This document shows positions 1-10,655 of a stretch of DNA of 64,000 nt, one piece after another. A program made the position numbers and the translations under genes. Under the pieces are notes generated by a model. The model had not been told where the DNA came from and made no database searches. It saw only the letters and a program-made list of their open reading frames with translations. The stretch is from Perognathus longimembris pacificus (taxonomy: Eukaryota > Chordata > Mammalia > Rodentia > Heteromyidae): positions 5,382,234 through 5,446,233 of the forward strand of contig NC_063167.1 of assembly GCF_023159225.1 (NCBI RefSeq), read 5' to 3'. Within the stretch, counting starts at the first letter, position 1. Every line of letters starts with the position of its first letter.

Positions 1-26
1 AAATCCCAGAATGGACACCTTCCCCT

Positions 27-143
27 TCCTTCCTTCCTTCCTTCCTTCCTTCCTTCCTTCCTTCCTTCCTTCTTTCCTTCCTTCCTTCCTCCCTCCCTCC
101 CTCCCTCCCTCTCTCTCGTTCTCTCTCTCTTTCTTTCTTTTTT
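27..143. repeat. (CTTC)n/(CCCT)n/(TC)n polypyrimidine repeat
   Basis: Tandem TTCC units pass into CCCT and then TC units, all pyrimidine on the plus strand. Confidence 0.95.
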
Positions 144-145
144 TT

Positions 146-366
146 TGGTTCCAGTTCTGAGACTTGAACTCAGGACCTGGGCACTGTCCCTGAGCTTTTT
201 TTTGCCCAAGGATACCATTCTACTACTTGAGCCCCAGCTCTATTTCCAGCTTTTATGGGTGGTAAATTGGAGATAGGAGTCTAAGGGACTTTCTTCTCCG
301 GGCTGGCTTCAAACTGAGATCTTCAGATCTCAGGCTCAGTGCTCTTTGCTCCAGCCAGCTGCTGCA
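146..366 (-). mobile_element. 7SL/B1-headed composite SINE (minus)
   Basis: The reverse complement carries a B1-like head (GCTACTCAGGAGGCTGAG type), a middle part like CTCCAATTAACCACC, and the right module with GTGGCTCAAGTGGTAGAG. This copy is diverged. Bases 367-631 hold no repeat or gene that I recognise. Confidence 0.75.
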
Positions 367-631
367 AAACCACCTGCTGCTCCTAGAAGAAAAGGATTTC
401 CTCCAAGCCTGGTGGGAGCCAGGGCAAACGGGTCCCGAGAGGAGTAATGAAATCCTGCTCCCTGACCCCCGGGTGTCACCCAGGGGCCCGAGTGGACGGC
501 AGCTGGGTCGGGAGTGAGCCCGAGGCAGCCAGGCTGGCTGGGCAGCTGGAGACCTGGACGCCCAGTGGCTGAAATGGCGCAGGGCCTGGGGCCCAGGGGA
601 CTAAGAACGTAAGATTTTCGCCCTTCTCCAT

Positions 632-870
632 GTGTGCTGGTGGCCTGTCATCCTAGGAACTCAGGAGTCTGAGATCTGAGGACCGCAGTTCTAAGCCAGC
701 CTAGGCAGGAAAGACGGTGAGATTCTTATCTCCAATGAACCACCCCAAATTCTGGAAGTGGAATTGTGGCTCCTGTGGTAGAGTACCAGCTTTGAGTGAA
801 TAAATAAAGCTTAGGGAACAGTGCCCAGGCCCCGAGTTCAAGCCCAGGACTGGCACAAGCATGCACACAC
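632..870 (+). mobile_element. 7SL/B1-headed composite SINE (plus)
   Basis: B1-like head, then the shared right module ending in a GAGTTCAAGCCCAGGACTGG-type end, followed by a short CA tract. Confidence 0.75.
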
Positions 871-884
871 ACAAAGACATTTTC

Positions 885-1102
885 TTTTTTTCTTCTTTTT
901 TTTTTTTTTTTGGCCAGTCCTGGGCCTTGGACTCAGGGCCTGAGCACTGTCCCTGGCTTCTTTTTGCTCAAGGCTAGCACTCTGCCACTTGAGCCACAGC
1001 ACCACTTCTGGCCATTTTCTGTATATGTGGTGCTGGGGAATCGAACCCAGGGCCTCATGTATAGGAGGCAGGCACTCTTGCCACTAGGCCATATCCCCAG
1101 CC
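885..1102 (-). mobile_element. IDL-Geo-type dimeric SINE (minus)
   Basis: Poly-T (the A-tail), right module, then the ID-like monomer ending in CCCCAGCCC on the plus strand. CACAAAGACATT flanks it on both sides (about 870-881 and 1103-1114), a target-site duplication. Confidence 0.9.
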
Positions 1103-1483
1103 CACAAAGACATTATTCTTGCCTGCAACTTAGTCCCTAGTTGGTTTTGCTAGCGCATGCGCACTGTCTAGCTTCTAAAGACCCAAGGGACCTCTGCTCG
1201 CAGTGGCAGTCACGGGGGGGGGGGGGGGAGGCTGCCTCCCTGTGGGGGTGCCCTCCCCGCCCTCCCCGCCCTGGGGCTCCCTCGAAGCCCCTCTCCCAGC
1301 TAGTCCCCGCGGCTCAGGGCTCCCCTCGACCTCCGTGCAGGGGCTGGAGAGGCCCCCAAGGTCGCGAGCCAAGCCGAGCTGACCCTCGCGGGGGCCGCGC
1401 CTTCCATCCCAGCGCCAGCCAGGACGCGCAAGGCTGTTTGGTTTTGCTGGAGAGAGCAGAAGCCGGGAGTCTCTTCCTGTGTT

Positions 1484-1572
1484 CTAGGCTGGTCTTGAAC
1501 TGCTGGACTCAAGTGATTGCCCTGTCAGCCTCCCAAGGGCTGGGATTCCAGGCGTGAGCCACGATGCCCAGG
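1484..1572 (-). mobile_element. B1/Alu-like 7SL SINE fragment (minus)
   Basis: Reads as the antisense of a 7SL monomer: TTGAACTGCTGGACTCAAGT, then CCTCCCAAGGGCTGGGATT and GGCGTGAGCCAC. The GC-rich stretch 1115-1483 and the stretch 1573-2710 show no gene. Confidence 0.7.
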
Positions 1573-2710
1573 TCGTCCTTCTTCCTTCTTACATGGCCAC
1601 TGCAAAAGTCAAACCCCACCCGGGGCTCCCCACATTGCTCCACCCGACTTGAACCCCACTCATGCCGTCAGTGGAACCCCAGCCAAGCTTCCAAGCTCAC
1701 TGACCTAGCACACCTCACCCCTCTGTGTCTTAGTGATTTCCCAGGTAAGATCTGTGTGTACCGGGGCCCAGCCTCAGACCTTGATCCTCCTTCCTATTGC
1801 CTTCCCCGGGACAGCAGGGGCACCTACCACGCCCGGCTTACTTGTTGAGATGGGGACCTCATTAAGATCCCCCCCCCTCCCCCAGGAGGGGGCTGGTCTC
1901 AGGCTGAATCCGTTCTCCAAGTCACTGCGCCATCTCGGCCAGCAAGCGCTCAGCTTTGGACAGGCTCGTGGTGACGGGGCCCAACACCATCACTCACCAC
2001 GCGGTCTGCATTCTCGGTTGAGGAAGGCGGGAGCCTGAGGACTTAGTCCTCTGTCTAAAATGGTTAACATTCATGCCAACAGCTTCCCTGGGGTCAGCTT
2101 GAGGTTTCTAGAACATTCATTTATTTCAGGTAGCACCTCTTTCATGGATGTCAGATGGGGCCCTTTGCCGTACAGAGCGCCAAGTCTTCCTCCTCATTAT
2201 CTTCCCCCTTGAAAAGAAAAACATGATGAATTAGTGACCTGGAAGATGGGAATGAAAAAAACACTCCAGAGAAATCATTGTTCTCAACATTCTTTTCAGC
2301 TTAATTAATTTGCATTGCCTGTCCAGTTTGATTCCAGGCCCGCAGGTGATTTTCAAACAAAATGTTCACATAGAGGACAGGCATTTCTTTTGGCCTCGCT
2401 GTCTCTCAGGGGAAACAAATGTCAACAGGAAATCTTTAGGCAAATTAACTTTCCCCTGAATGGGTTCTTTTATCTTCTCTCCTCTCTCTGCTTCCTTTCC
2501 CATGGGTAAGTTCAGGCCCTGGTACCTGCAGTCACTTGTACATGCATGAAAAAAACACACCAAAAAACCAAAACTGTTCCCCAGTCTCTGCTTCCCTCCC
2601 CCCCACCTCACCAAAGGAAAAGAATTAAGTGTTCATTTGGGAAAACTGGGTCTTGGTCTAAACAAAACGCTTTCTCTGTCAATATCAAGGAGTCTACAAA
2701 TCTTTACCAG

Positions 2711-2965
2711 GAGTTGAAAGTGTAGCTCGATGGTGAAGCACTTGCTTAGAATGTTTGAAGCCTGGGTTCGATTCCCAGCACTGGAAAAAATGTTTTTAGC
2801 TAAGCATGGCATCTTATTCTTGTAATCCTAACATGTGGAGAGGTAGAGGAGGATCAAGTATATGAGGCCAGCCTGGGCTACAAAATGAGTTAAAGACCAG
2901 CCTGGTCTACATAGTAAGACCTTGTCTCAGCTAAAAAAATAAGACAAAAAACAAAAACAAAACCC
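2711..2965 (+). mobile_element. tRNA-like SINE followed by a B1 element
   Basis: 2711-2790 is a tRNA-like monomer with A- and B-box-like sequence (TGGTGAAGCACTTGC, GGGTTCGATTCCCAGC). 2796-2965 is a B1 monomer (GGCCAGCCTGGGCTAC, AAGACCTTGTCTCAG) with an A-rich tail. Confidence 0.7.
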
Positions 2966-2993
2966 CCTATTACTAGCTCTTTAAGAAAGTTAA

Positions 2994-2999
2994 GTGCTC

Positions 3000-3050
<51 letters not shown>

Positions 3051-3098
3051 GGCCCCTGCGCAAGGATGACACGCAAATTCGTGAAGCGTTCCATATTT
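2994..3098 (+). pseudogene. U6 snRNA retropseudogene, full length
   Basis: This matches the vertebrate U6 snRNA from its first base (GTGCTCGCTTCGGCAGCACA) through the ACAGAGA box (GATACAGAGAAGATTAGCAT) to CCATATTT, with no internal difference that I can see from the consensus I know. A run of about 13 A follows in place of a Pol III T-run, and AAGAAAGTTAA flanks it at 2983-2993 and 3110-3120. That makes it a LINE-mobilised cDNA copy. No proximal sequence element or TATA box of a U6 promoter sits upstream; the flank is an older B1 element. It is probably not transcribed as a U6 gene. Confidence 0.92.
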
Positions 3099-3345
3099 AA
3101 AAAAAAAAAAAGAAAGTTAAGCCTGCTAGAGGGAGGCAGATGAATGAAGAGAGAAAGGATGGGCAAATGCAGTCATAATATTCAATGTATACATGTGAAA
3201 ATGGAACTAGGCAAATGGAGGTCATATGTAGGAAAAATGAGGGGAAATGGTGAAAGGGGTAACGTTGATCCATGTGCATTGTACTCACATTCTAACATGT
3301 TAAATTGAAACCTCTTTGTGCAACTACTTTAAAATAAGATGTATG

Positions 3346-3565
3346 GGCTGGGGATATGGCCTAGTGGCAAGAGCGCTTGCCTCATATACATTAGGCCCTG
3401 GGTTCGATTCCCCAGCACCACATATACAGAAAATGGCCAGAAGTGGCGCTGTGGCTCAAGTGGCAGAGTGCTAGCCTTGAGCAAAAAGAAGCCAGGGACA
3501 GTGCTCAGGCCCTGAGTCCAAGCCCCAGGACTGGCCAAAAAAAAAATAAAAAAATAAAAAAAAAT
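3346..3565 (+). mobile_element. IDL-Geo-type dimeric SINE (plus), first of two at one site
   Basis: Complete copy: ID-like head (GGGCTGGGGATATGGCCTAG), right module, A-rich tail. Flanked by AAAATAAGATGTAT (3331-3344) and AAAATAAGATCTATCA (3566-3581). Bases 3121-3330 have no assigned feature. Confidence 0.9.
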
Positions 3566-3581
3566 AAAATAAGATCTATCA

Positions 3582-3797
3582 GGGGCTGGGAATATGGCCT
3601 AGTGGTAAAGTGCTCGTCTCGTATACAGGAAGCCCTGGGTTCGATTCCTCAGCACCACATATATAGAAAAAGCCAGAAGTGGCGCTGTGGCTCAAGTGGC
3701 AGACTACTAGCCTTGCGCAAAAAGAAGCCAGGGACAGTGCTCAGGCCCTGAGTTCAAGCCCCAGGCCAGGACTGGCAAAAAAACAAAACCAAAACAT
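3582..3797 (+). mobile_element. IDL-Geo-type dimeric SINE (plus), second at the same site
   Basis: A complete copy directly after the first. Its flanks repeat the same target (3566-3581 and 3798-3813). Confidence 0.9.
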
Positions 3798-3861
3798 AAA
3801 ATAAGATGTATCATACTCACAAAATGACTTGTTGATTGAAACCTCTTTATACAACTACTTA

Positions 3862-4099
3862 AGGATAATACCTATAACCCTAGCTACTCAGAAGGCTGAG
3901 ATCTGAGTAAGCATCATGGTTCAAAGCCAGCCTGGGCAGGAAAGTTCATGAGAGTCTTATCTTTAATTAATCTGAGAGTCTTATCTTTAATTAATCGCCA
4001 TGAATCCTGAAGCGGAGCTGTGGCTCAAGTGGGAAAACTCTAGCCGTGAATGAAAAAGCTAAGTAACGGTGCCTAAGCCCTGAATTCAAGCCCCAATAA

Positions 4100-4135
<36 letters not shown>

Positions 4136-4143
4136 TCACACAC
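3862..4143 (+). mobile_element. 7SL/B1-headed composite SINE with (CA)n tail
   Basis: Diverged copy containing an internal tandem duplication of a segment of about 24 bases (CTGAGAGTCTTATCTTTAAT start) at 3950-3996. It ends in a CA dinucleotide run at 4101-4143. Confidence 0.75.
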
Positions 4144-4553
4144 ATGGAATTGCAAACAAAAACTTGCAGAACGAGGGTCTGAGTTCAAGCTGCAGCACTG
4201 ACAAAAACAAAGCAAACAAAAAATTGCAGGAGCCATTGCTTTAAAGGGCTAAACTTTAGCAACTGACCAAGCTTGACAGTGAAGTCAGTCAGGCTGAAGT
4301 TCCACACTACCAAGCTGAAGCTAAGCTGTTTTTCATTTCCAAGAAATGAAATTGGAGAGGTAACAGATACTCTTCTTTAAACCGGCCACCTGGCCAATGG
4401 TGTGATAATGAAATTCCTTCTGCCTTATTCCTTACACAGAAATGATGACCTGAAATACCCTTCCTTGCCTGGCCTTCCTACCCTCCGCCCCCTAGAGGCG
4501 ACTCTCAGCTATTACACCCTGAGAAGGACACCGGCCTGCAGTGCGTCTTCTGG

Positions 4554-4567
4554 CCGCTAGGTGGCGG
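4554..4567 (+). promoter_or_regulatory. CTCF-type binding motif
   Basis: CCGCTAGGTGGCGG fits the CTCF core CCASYAGRKGGCRS at 13 of 14 positions (G for A at position 3). TGCAGTGC lies about 16 bases upstream and resembles the upstream module seen at some strong CTCF sites. The surrounding 4150-4976 stretch has no gene and no SINE. Occupancy is inferred, not shown. Confidence 0.5.
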
Positions 4568-4976
4568 GAGCGCACAGCAGATGCTTCCAGCAGAGCCCTG
4601 CCGCGTGGTGTCCCCTCTGCCTATCCCTCTGCTTGTCCCAGAGGCCCCAGAAGGCGCCTGAAAGCAGCCAGCCTCCCGCAGCTCCTTTGTTTTGGGAAAG
4701 TGCATGCGGGCTTCCTAGTGTTTTCAGTGGAGTAGTAGTTAGGGGAGAAAAGTGAAAATCTACCTTGTTCTTGGGGAATTTCTCTCAAGGATACTGAGCA
4801 AGCAGGGGCCCCGGAGGAATAACCTTGGGGTACCACTCGCCTGAGTACACTCACTGTCTGTCACTAGCTTCCCAGCCACTCGTCTGGTCTTCTTGTTCCC
4901 TGGATAAGGACACAGGCTAGCCAGAGGGCAACTGCAGATGTTGGGTGGCTACAGATCCTTCAAAAAAGTGGTGTTG

Positions 4977-5180
4977 GGGCTGGGAATATGGCCTAGTGGC
5001 AAGAGAGCTTGCCTCGTATACCTGAAGCCCTGGGTTCGATTCCCCAGCACCACATATATAGAAAAGGCCAGAAGTGGCGCTGTGGCTCAGTGGCAGAGTG
5101 CTAGCCTTGGGCAAAAAGAAGCCAGGGACAGTGCTCAGCCCTGAGTCTAAGGCCCAGGACTGGAAAAAAAAAAAAAAAAA
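4977..5180 (+). mobile_element. IDL-Geo-type dimeric SINE (plus)
   Basis: Complete copy with A-tail, flanked by AAAAAGTGGTGTT (4964-4976) and AAAAGTGGCGTT (about 5181-5192). The following stretch to 5590 shows no gene or repeat. Confidence 0.9.
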
Positions 5181-5589
5181 AAAAGTGGCGTTCTAGAAGG
5201 ATCCCTCTGGCCCCCGGGAGAATATACTGTAGGGCCCAGCGTGGATGCGGGAGCCCAGGCAGAAGCACGAGAGAGCTGGGGGGCAGAGGCCTGTGGGCAG
5301 CAATGGAGGGGACATAAGGTCATGAGACGTGTTCTGCAGGTAGACCTGGACGGGGTCTGATCACGGGCTGGATGTGGGGTGACGCTCACACCTGTTGGGC
5401 TTCTGTCCATGCTTGGGGTTTTTGCTCATGGCTCTGCCAAAAAACCCTCTTCCCCTCACATCTCTGCGCAAGTCCCCAATCAGCCGTCAGTTCAGATGTC
5501 CCCTCAGAGAGGTCACCCCTGACCCCCTTCTGAGGGCCTCCCCTCCCCCTCCCAGTCAGCCATTTCTTCACAAGTGTAGCATTCTCCCT

Positions 5590-6160
5590 AGCTACTCAGG
5601 GGGCTGAGATGTGAGGGTCTCAGTGGGAAGCCAGCACGAGTAGGCAAGGCCGTGAGCCTCTCACCTCCAGTTAACCATCAAGAAGCTGGAAGTGGAGCTG
5701 TGGCTCAAGAGCCAAGCCTTGAGCAAAACAGCTGAGGGACAGCACGTAGTCCCTGAGTTCAAGCCCCAATATCAGCACACACAACGAAAGGGAGAAGCGG
5801 TGTTGTTCACTTCTTCTCTTCTTCTGTTTGCTATTTGACTAAGAAGGCAAACCTTTCCCAGAAATCTCTTCGGCAGATTTCTCTTTATGTTTTATGGCCT
5901 AAAAATGAGTGGCCGCCAGGCATGGGGGGGCTCAGGTGTATAATCCGAGCCACTCAGGAGGCTGAGATCTGAGGACCGCAGTTCAAAACCAGCCTGCGCA
6001 GCAAAGTCCATCAGATTCTTATCTCCAATTAATCACAGAAAAAGCCAGAAATGGTACCTGCTGTGGCTCCAGTGGTAGAGTGCTAGCCTTGAGCAAAAAA
6101 AGAGCTTAGGGACAGTGCCAGGCCCAGAGTTCAAGCCCAAGGACAGGACAAATAAAAAAG
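5590..6160 (+). mobile_element. Two 7SL/B1-headed composite SINEs (plus)
   Basis: One copy at about 5590-5783 lacks part of its head. A second, fuller copy lies at about 5913-6160 and ends in an A-rich tail and a G-run. Confidence 0.75.
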
Positions 6161-6639
6161 GGGGGGGGAGTGGCACAGTGACTCTCAGAACTGAAAATGG
6201 TAAGAGAAGGGGGACAATTCGGTCAGCTTTGTGCCTATCACAACCAAGTAAATGAAGAGATTAATTGCCCAAAAGATGACATTCACAGGAGGGCGAGGAA
6301 AAGTCTAACAGAGGGAGAAAAGTAGTAAAGCCTTGGGAAATATTCATTCCTGAGCTAGGTAGGATCGAAACCTATGTAAGTGCACGGTGACACTGGCCTA
6401 CAGGAGCGCTTTGTCCTGCTGCCTTCGTTAGACATGGCGGCCTCCACCAGCGGCTGGAGCGGGGTCTGTCCGGGGCCTGGGGGAGACACGCCGGCTCTTT
6501 GTTGTGATTGCTGGGCTGGGCCAGCGCGAAGCGACAGAGCCACAGGCAGACGGGACGTAAGAGAGCAGGCGGGCAGATCTGGCCCACAGCCTGTGGTTTA
6601 CCTAGCCCTGTCTAGGCGATGGTTTTTGCAAGTTTAGAA

Positions 6640-6870
6640 ATATTTGCTTCTAGAATGTTTGGGAAAACGTCATGGGCTTGTTTTTGACTCGGAAGATTAC
6701 TATTCTACTCCATTCCACTTTTTAATATTTCCAGGGCTCTTCTTGTTGTGTCTCCTGAAGCTTTGTTGGTATACTGTTGTAGGAATTTTTCCATATGGTC
6801 CAATGAGACATTTTTATTATTAACTTTTTTTTGTGATGAAATATACCCCAGCATAGAATTTACCATCCTT
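6640..6870. mobile_element. Old L1-like 3' fragment (uncertain)
   Basis: AT-rich sequence including GATGAAATATACCCCAGCAT and AGAATTTACCATCCTT resembles an old L1 3' region. 6161-6640 before it has no recognisable gene; a GC-richer patch there (6410-6600) is unassigned. Confidence 0.35.
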
Positions 6871-7040
6871 GCTAGGCTCTGGTGGCTCACGCCTGTCATC
6901 CTAGCTACACAGGAGGCTGAGATTGGAAGACCACTGTTTGAAACCAGCCTGGGCAAGAAGTGTCTATGTTAACCATCAAAAGCCAGAGGTGGAGCTGTGG
7001 CTCAAATGGTAGAGTGCCAGCCTTCAGCCAAAAAGAAAAC
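6870..7040 (+). mobile_element. 7SL/B1-headed composite SINE, 3'-truncated (plus)
   Basis: Has the head CTGGTGGCTCACGCCTGTCA and part of the right module ending near AGCCTTCAGCC. Confidence 0.75.
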
Positions 7041-7173
7041 GTGTACCATTTGTCTCTCTGAACCTGACTTCATTAATATAATTTTTTCTATGTCCATCCA
7101 TTCCTCTGCAACAATGTAACATTCTTTCTGATGGATGAGTAAAATTTCATTGTTATTAATTCCATATTTTCTT

Positions 7174-7709
7174 TTTTTAATGTCATTTATTTATTAATTG
7201 AACACAAATTTTTTTGACAAGGTGTTGTGCAAAAAGGGTACAGTTACATAGTAGGGCAGTGTGTACATTTCTTGGGATATCTTACGCCCTGTTTTTCTTT
7301 CCCTTCTCTAGGTCAGGTAGACATATATACAATATACAATGTATCAAGGACATATACAGTAGCCACGTAGCCAAGCCCAAGAAAATTTGCCTAGGGGTTT
7401 AAATGCAATATCGATATTAGACAATATGTCAACAGTAGTCTTATATGAACGTACATACATAGCTTTTGAGCTATTGTATTCCCCTGAGAGGTCAATTTTT
7501 GACCTTTATATGTTGAGTAGTTGTTTGGTTTTAGTTACATACTGTTGGGTCGCTGTCCCAATCCTGTGGGAAATACCATTTGACAAGAAGTTTTTGGTTT
7601 CACAGACCTGGTCTCTACTGTCTCTCCATCTCCCTTTCTTAACAGTCATAGATCAGGGAGATCATGCCCCTTTGTTTTCTGAGTTCTAGGCTTGTCTCGC
7701 TCAACAAGT
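7174..7709 (-). mobile_element. Young 5'-truncated L1 3' end inserted into the old L1
   Basis: It starts after a T-run on the plus strand and shares its sequence (TTGACAAGGTGTTGTGCAAA, GGTACAGTTACATA) with the L1 at 27388-29056. CCATATTTTCTT flanks it on both sides (7162-7173 and 7711-7722), a target-site duplication made from the old L1. Confidence 0.75.
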
Positions 7710-7885
7710 ACCATATTTTCTTGATCCATTCCTCCATTGTGGAAATCTGGGCTGTTTTTGTACCTTGGCTATTGTGAAGCATATAGCAATGAACATGGAT
7801 GTACAAATGTCTTTACTATAACTTGACGTGTAATATTATCGATAAGAGTACTATAGCTGGATTGTAAGGTAGTTCTGTTTGTTTT

Positions 7886-7994
7886 GTTTGTTTTTTGCCA
7901 GTCCTGTGGCTTGGACTCAGGGCCTGAGCACTGTCCCGGGGCTTCATGTATATGAGGCAAAGCACTCTACCACTAGGCCACATTCCCAGCCTAC
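7886..7994 (-). mobile_element. Internally deleted IDL-Geo-type SINE (minus)
   Basis: The right module jumps from CACTGTCCC straight to the ID head (GCTTCATGTATATGAGGCA). Flanked by TGTAAGGTAGTTCTG on both sides. Confidence 0.8.
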
Positions 7995-8042
7995 GTGTAA
8001 GGTAGTTCTGTGAAGCTTTTTTTTTTTTTAAAGAATCTCCAA

Positions 8043-8248
8043 GGGCTGGGGATATGGCCTAGTGGCAAGAGTGCTTGCCTCGTATACATGAGGCCCTGGG
8101 TTCAATTCCCCAGCACCACATATACAGAAAATGGCCAGAAGTGGCGCTGTGGCTCAAGTGGCAGAGTGCTAGCCTTGAGCAAAAAGAAGCCAGGGACAGT
8201 GCTCAGGCCCTGAGTCCAAGCCCCAGGACTGGCCAAAAAAAAAAAAAA
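8043..8248 (+). mobile_element. IDL-Geo-type dimeric SINE (plus)
   Basis: Complete copy with a long A-tail; AAGAATCTCCA is duplicated on both sides. Confidence 0.9.
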
Positions 8249-8404
8249 GAATCTCCATACCCCCATCTGAAATGGCTCCACTAGCTTACACTCCCACCAA
8301 CAGTGCGATAGAGTTCCTTTTCCCCTGCATCCCGCAAGCATGTTGCCCAATCTCTCTGGGCTGAGATGGAATCTCAATATTGTTTTGATTTCATTTCCTT
8401 TCTG

Positions 8405-8812
8405 GTCAGGGCTGCTGTTGCTCAGCTTTCTTGCTCACGGCTGGCACTCTACTACCTGAGCCACACCTCTAGTCTGGCATTTTTTTCTGGTGAATTGGAG
8501 ATGGAGTCTTGATGACTGTTGTGCTTGGCCTGGCTTTGAACCGTGATCCTCAGATCTCAGCCTCGTGAGTAGCTCGGATTACAGGCGTGAGCCACTGGTG
8601 CCTGAGCTGGATTTTTTTTTGGGGGGGGTGGGGGAGCATGAACTCAGGGCCTGAGCACCGTCCCTGGCTTCTTTGTGCTCAAGGCTAGCACTCTACCTCT
8701 TGAGCCACAGCGCCACTTCTGGCTTTTCCTGTTTATGTGGTGCTGAGGAATCGAACCCAGGGCTTCATGCATGCGAGGCAAGCACTCTACCGTTAAGCCA
8801 CACTCCCAGCCC
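8405..8812 (-). mobile_element. Composite SINE followed by IDL-Geo-type SINE (both minus)
   Basis: 8405-8610 is a 7SL/B1-headed copy and 8613-8812 an IDL-Geo-type copy. The latter is flanked by CTGAGCTGGAT (8602-8612 and 8813-8823). Confidence 0.8.
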
Positions 8813-8972
8813 TGAGCTGGATGTTTTTGATGTGGTTTACAACAAGGAAGAAAGATGGGTTCAGTGGAGGAAAGGCGTGCTGGCTGACACTCGGCTTGGC
8901 AGGTTCTGAGTTCTGGGCCACAGGTGCTGGTGGTCTGCTGCAAGATGGTTCAGCAATGGGGGCACTGAGGAT

Positions 8973-9050
8973 AGAAAGAGAGGGAGAGGGGAGAGAGAGA
9001 GAGAGAGGAAGACAGAGGAAGAGAGAGAAGAGAGAGAGAGAGAGAGAGAA
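8973..9050. repeat. (GA)n purine tract
   Basis: Almost pure AG/GA on the plus strand. The neighbouring 8824-8972 and 9051-9435 hold no gene that I recognise. Confidence 0.9.
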
Positions 9051-9435
9051 CGCCAGGATGTCCCAGGCACTGGGTGGCAGGATGTTCTGCAGATGCTCTG
9101 TTCTCTATAAAACTCTGCGAAGTGTCATCTGGGATCCGACCAAACAGATCAGAAAGAGCCAGTAGGAAGCCAGGAGAAGAGGATGGGTTCACAGACCATC
9201 CCTGGGGGCAGCGCCTGCTGGCCTTGCTCACAAATGGCAATGAGAAAAGCCACGGTATAGACACAAGAGCGCCAGCCACTCAGCCCTCCCCAGAGCCTCC
9301 CGTCTCCCTCCAGTGGTCTGGACCCAGCCTCATGGGTGCTAATAACGAGCATCACCTTAAGCACAGATGTGTTTACTTTAATCATCAAGCGGGCTAATTC
9401 ACCCTCTCAATAGCTGATATTAGAATTAAGAAAAT

Positions 9436-10015
9436 ATCTAATCAGGAGCCTGTAACCCTAGCTACTCAGGAGGCTGAGGTCGGAAGATTGTGGTTCGAAG
9501 CCAGCCCAGGCAGAGACACCCTTTACCTCCAATTAACCACCAGAAAACCAGAAGTAGCATTGGGGCTTAAGTGGTAGAGTGCTAGCCTGGAACAAAAAAG
9601 TTAGGGACAATGCCCAGGCCCTGAGTTCAAGCCTCATACCTGACCAAAGGAAAAAGAAAATGACAAAATTTTCCCCATTCAGAAATATATATATATATTA
9701 GATCTAGTGGCCATCAATATATCACAACGCCATATATTGATTATCGTATTAGCGGGCTTCAGTCATTAAGCCAAGCTTGCTGGGTCCCAGTGACTCCCAT
9801 CTATAATCCTAGCTACGCAGGAGCTACTCAGTATTTGACGCCAGCCCAGGCAGGAAAATCGGTGAGACTTTTCTTTCCAATTTATCAGCAAACCCTGGAA
9901 GTGGAGGTACGGCTCAAATGGTTGAGCACTCACCTTAAGTAAAAAAGCTAAGCAAGAGCAAGAGGCCCCGAGTTCAAGCATCAGAACTGGGAACAACAGA
10001 AAAGGAAAAGAGAAA
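9436..10015 (+). mobile_element. Two diverged 7SL/B1-headed composite SINEs (plus)
   Basis: Copies at about 9436-9650 and 9776-10015. A short (AT)n run lies between them at 9686-9697. Confidence 0.7.
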
Positions 10016-10435
10016 GCTAAAGACAAGTGTTGCTGGGTGTCACTGAGAGTAGGGTGCTGGGGTACGACTTTGGGCCTTGTTCTTATTTTCTGGCTGTCGC
10101 TGAATTGCTTCAAGAACGCAGGAGGGTGCGCTGGGTCCTCAGCGGTGAAGCATGTTGGATTGGATGTGGGGGTGCTTTGATTGGATGGAGCTGGGGGACA
10201 AAGTCCCCGGTGCCCAGTGATTCATCCGTGAGGATCCGGGGAGCAGGCAGGCCTGCGGGAGACAGACAATGCCCTGCCTGTTCTCCGTTCCCCGGCCAGG
10301 GCCTCCGGTGGCCGCGGCCGAGCCACTGGGCTGCGCTCACCTGCGCTGACCACGCCTGCCCATCCACCTGCACAGCCAGCGCCTGGCTGTTTACCTGGGC
10401 AGCCTGATACCTTCCTGTTCCCCGGGGAGGACCTC

Positions 10436-10445
10436 GTCACGTGAC
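10436..10445. promoter_or_regulatory. Palindromic E-box (GTCACGTGAC)
   Basis: A perfect 10-base palindrome of the USF/TFE-family class, in a repeat-free, fairly GC-rich stretch (10016-10610) about 3.3 kb upstream of CA6. Function is only inferred. Confidence 0.3.
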
Positions 10446-10610
10446 CCTCTTTCTGTGCCTCAGTGGGACTGGAAAACAAAAGCTCCTTTCTGGCGTTTGA
10501 CCTTCAGTGGCGATAGAAATGATGCCCTGGCGGCTTTGTAGATGTCACTCCAGCCGAGCCTGGAAACCCGGGGATGCGGCTGGATGAAGGCAGGAGGAAG
10601 TGCAGGGAAT

Positions 10611-10645
<35 letters not shown>

Positions 10646-10655
10646 GCGCACGCAC
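10611..10655. repeat. (CA)n microsatellite
   Basis: CA dinucleotides passing into CGCACG. 10656-10956 after it shows no gene. Confidence 0.95.

Larger units (their letters stand above)
7041..8403 (-). mobile_element. Old L1 3' fragment with three later insertions
   Basis: On the plus strand the pieces 7041-7173, 7710-7885, 7995-8042 and 8249-8403 read together as the antisense of an L1 ORF2 3' end (landmarks GTCCATCCATTCCTCTGC, TTGGCTATTGTGAAGCAT, CTCCCACCAACAGTGCG). It is broken by a younger L1 (7174-7709) and two SINEs. The reading frame is decayed. Confidence 0.7.

Noticed and set aside
3370..3400. CTCF-like CCACTAGG (antisense) in IDL-Geo heads
   Set aside because: Only half of the core matches; the GGGGC half is replaced by CCAT, so binding is unlikely.
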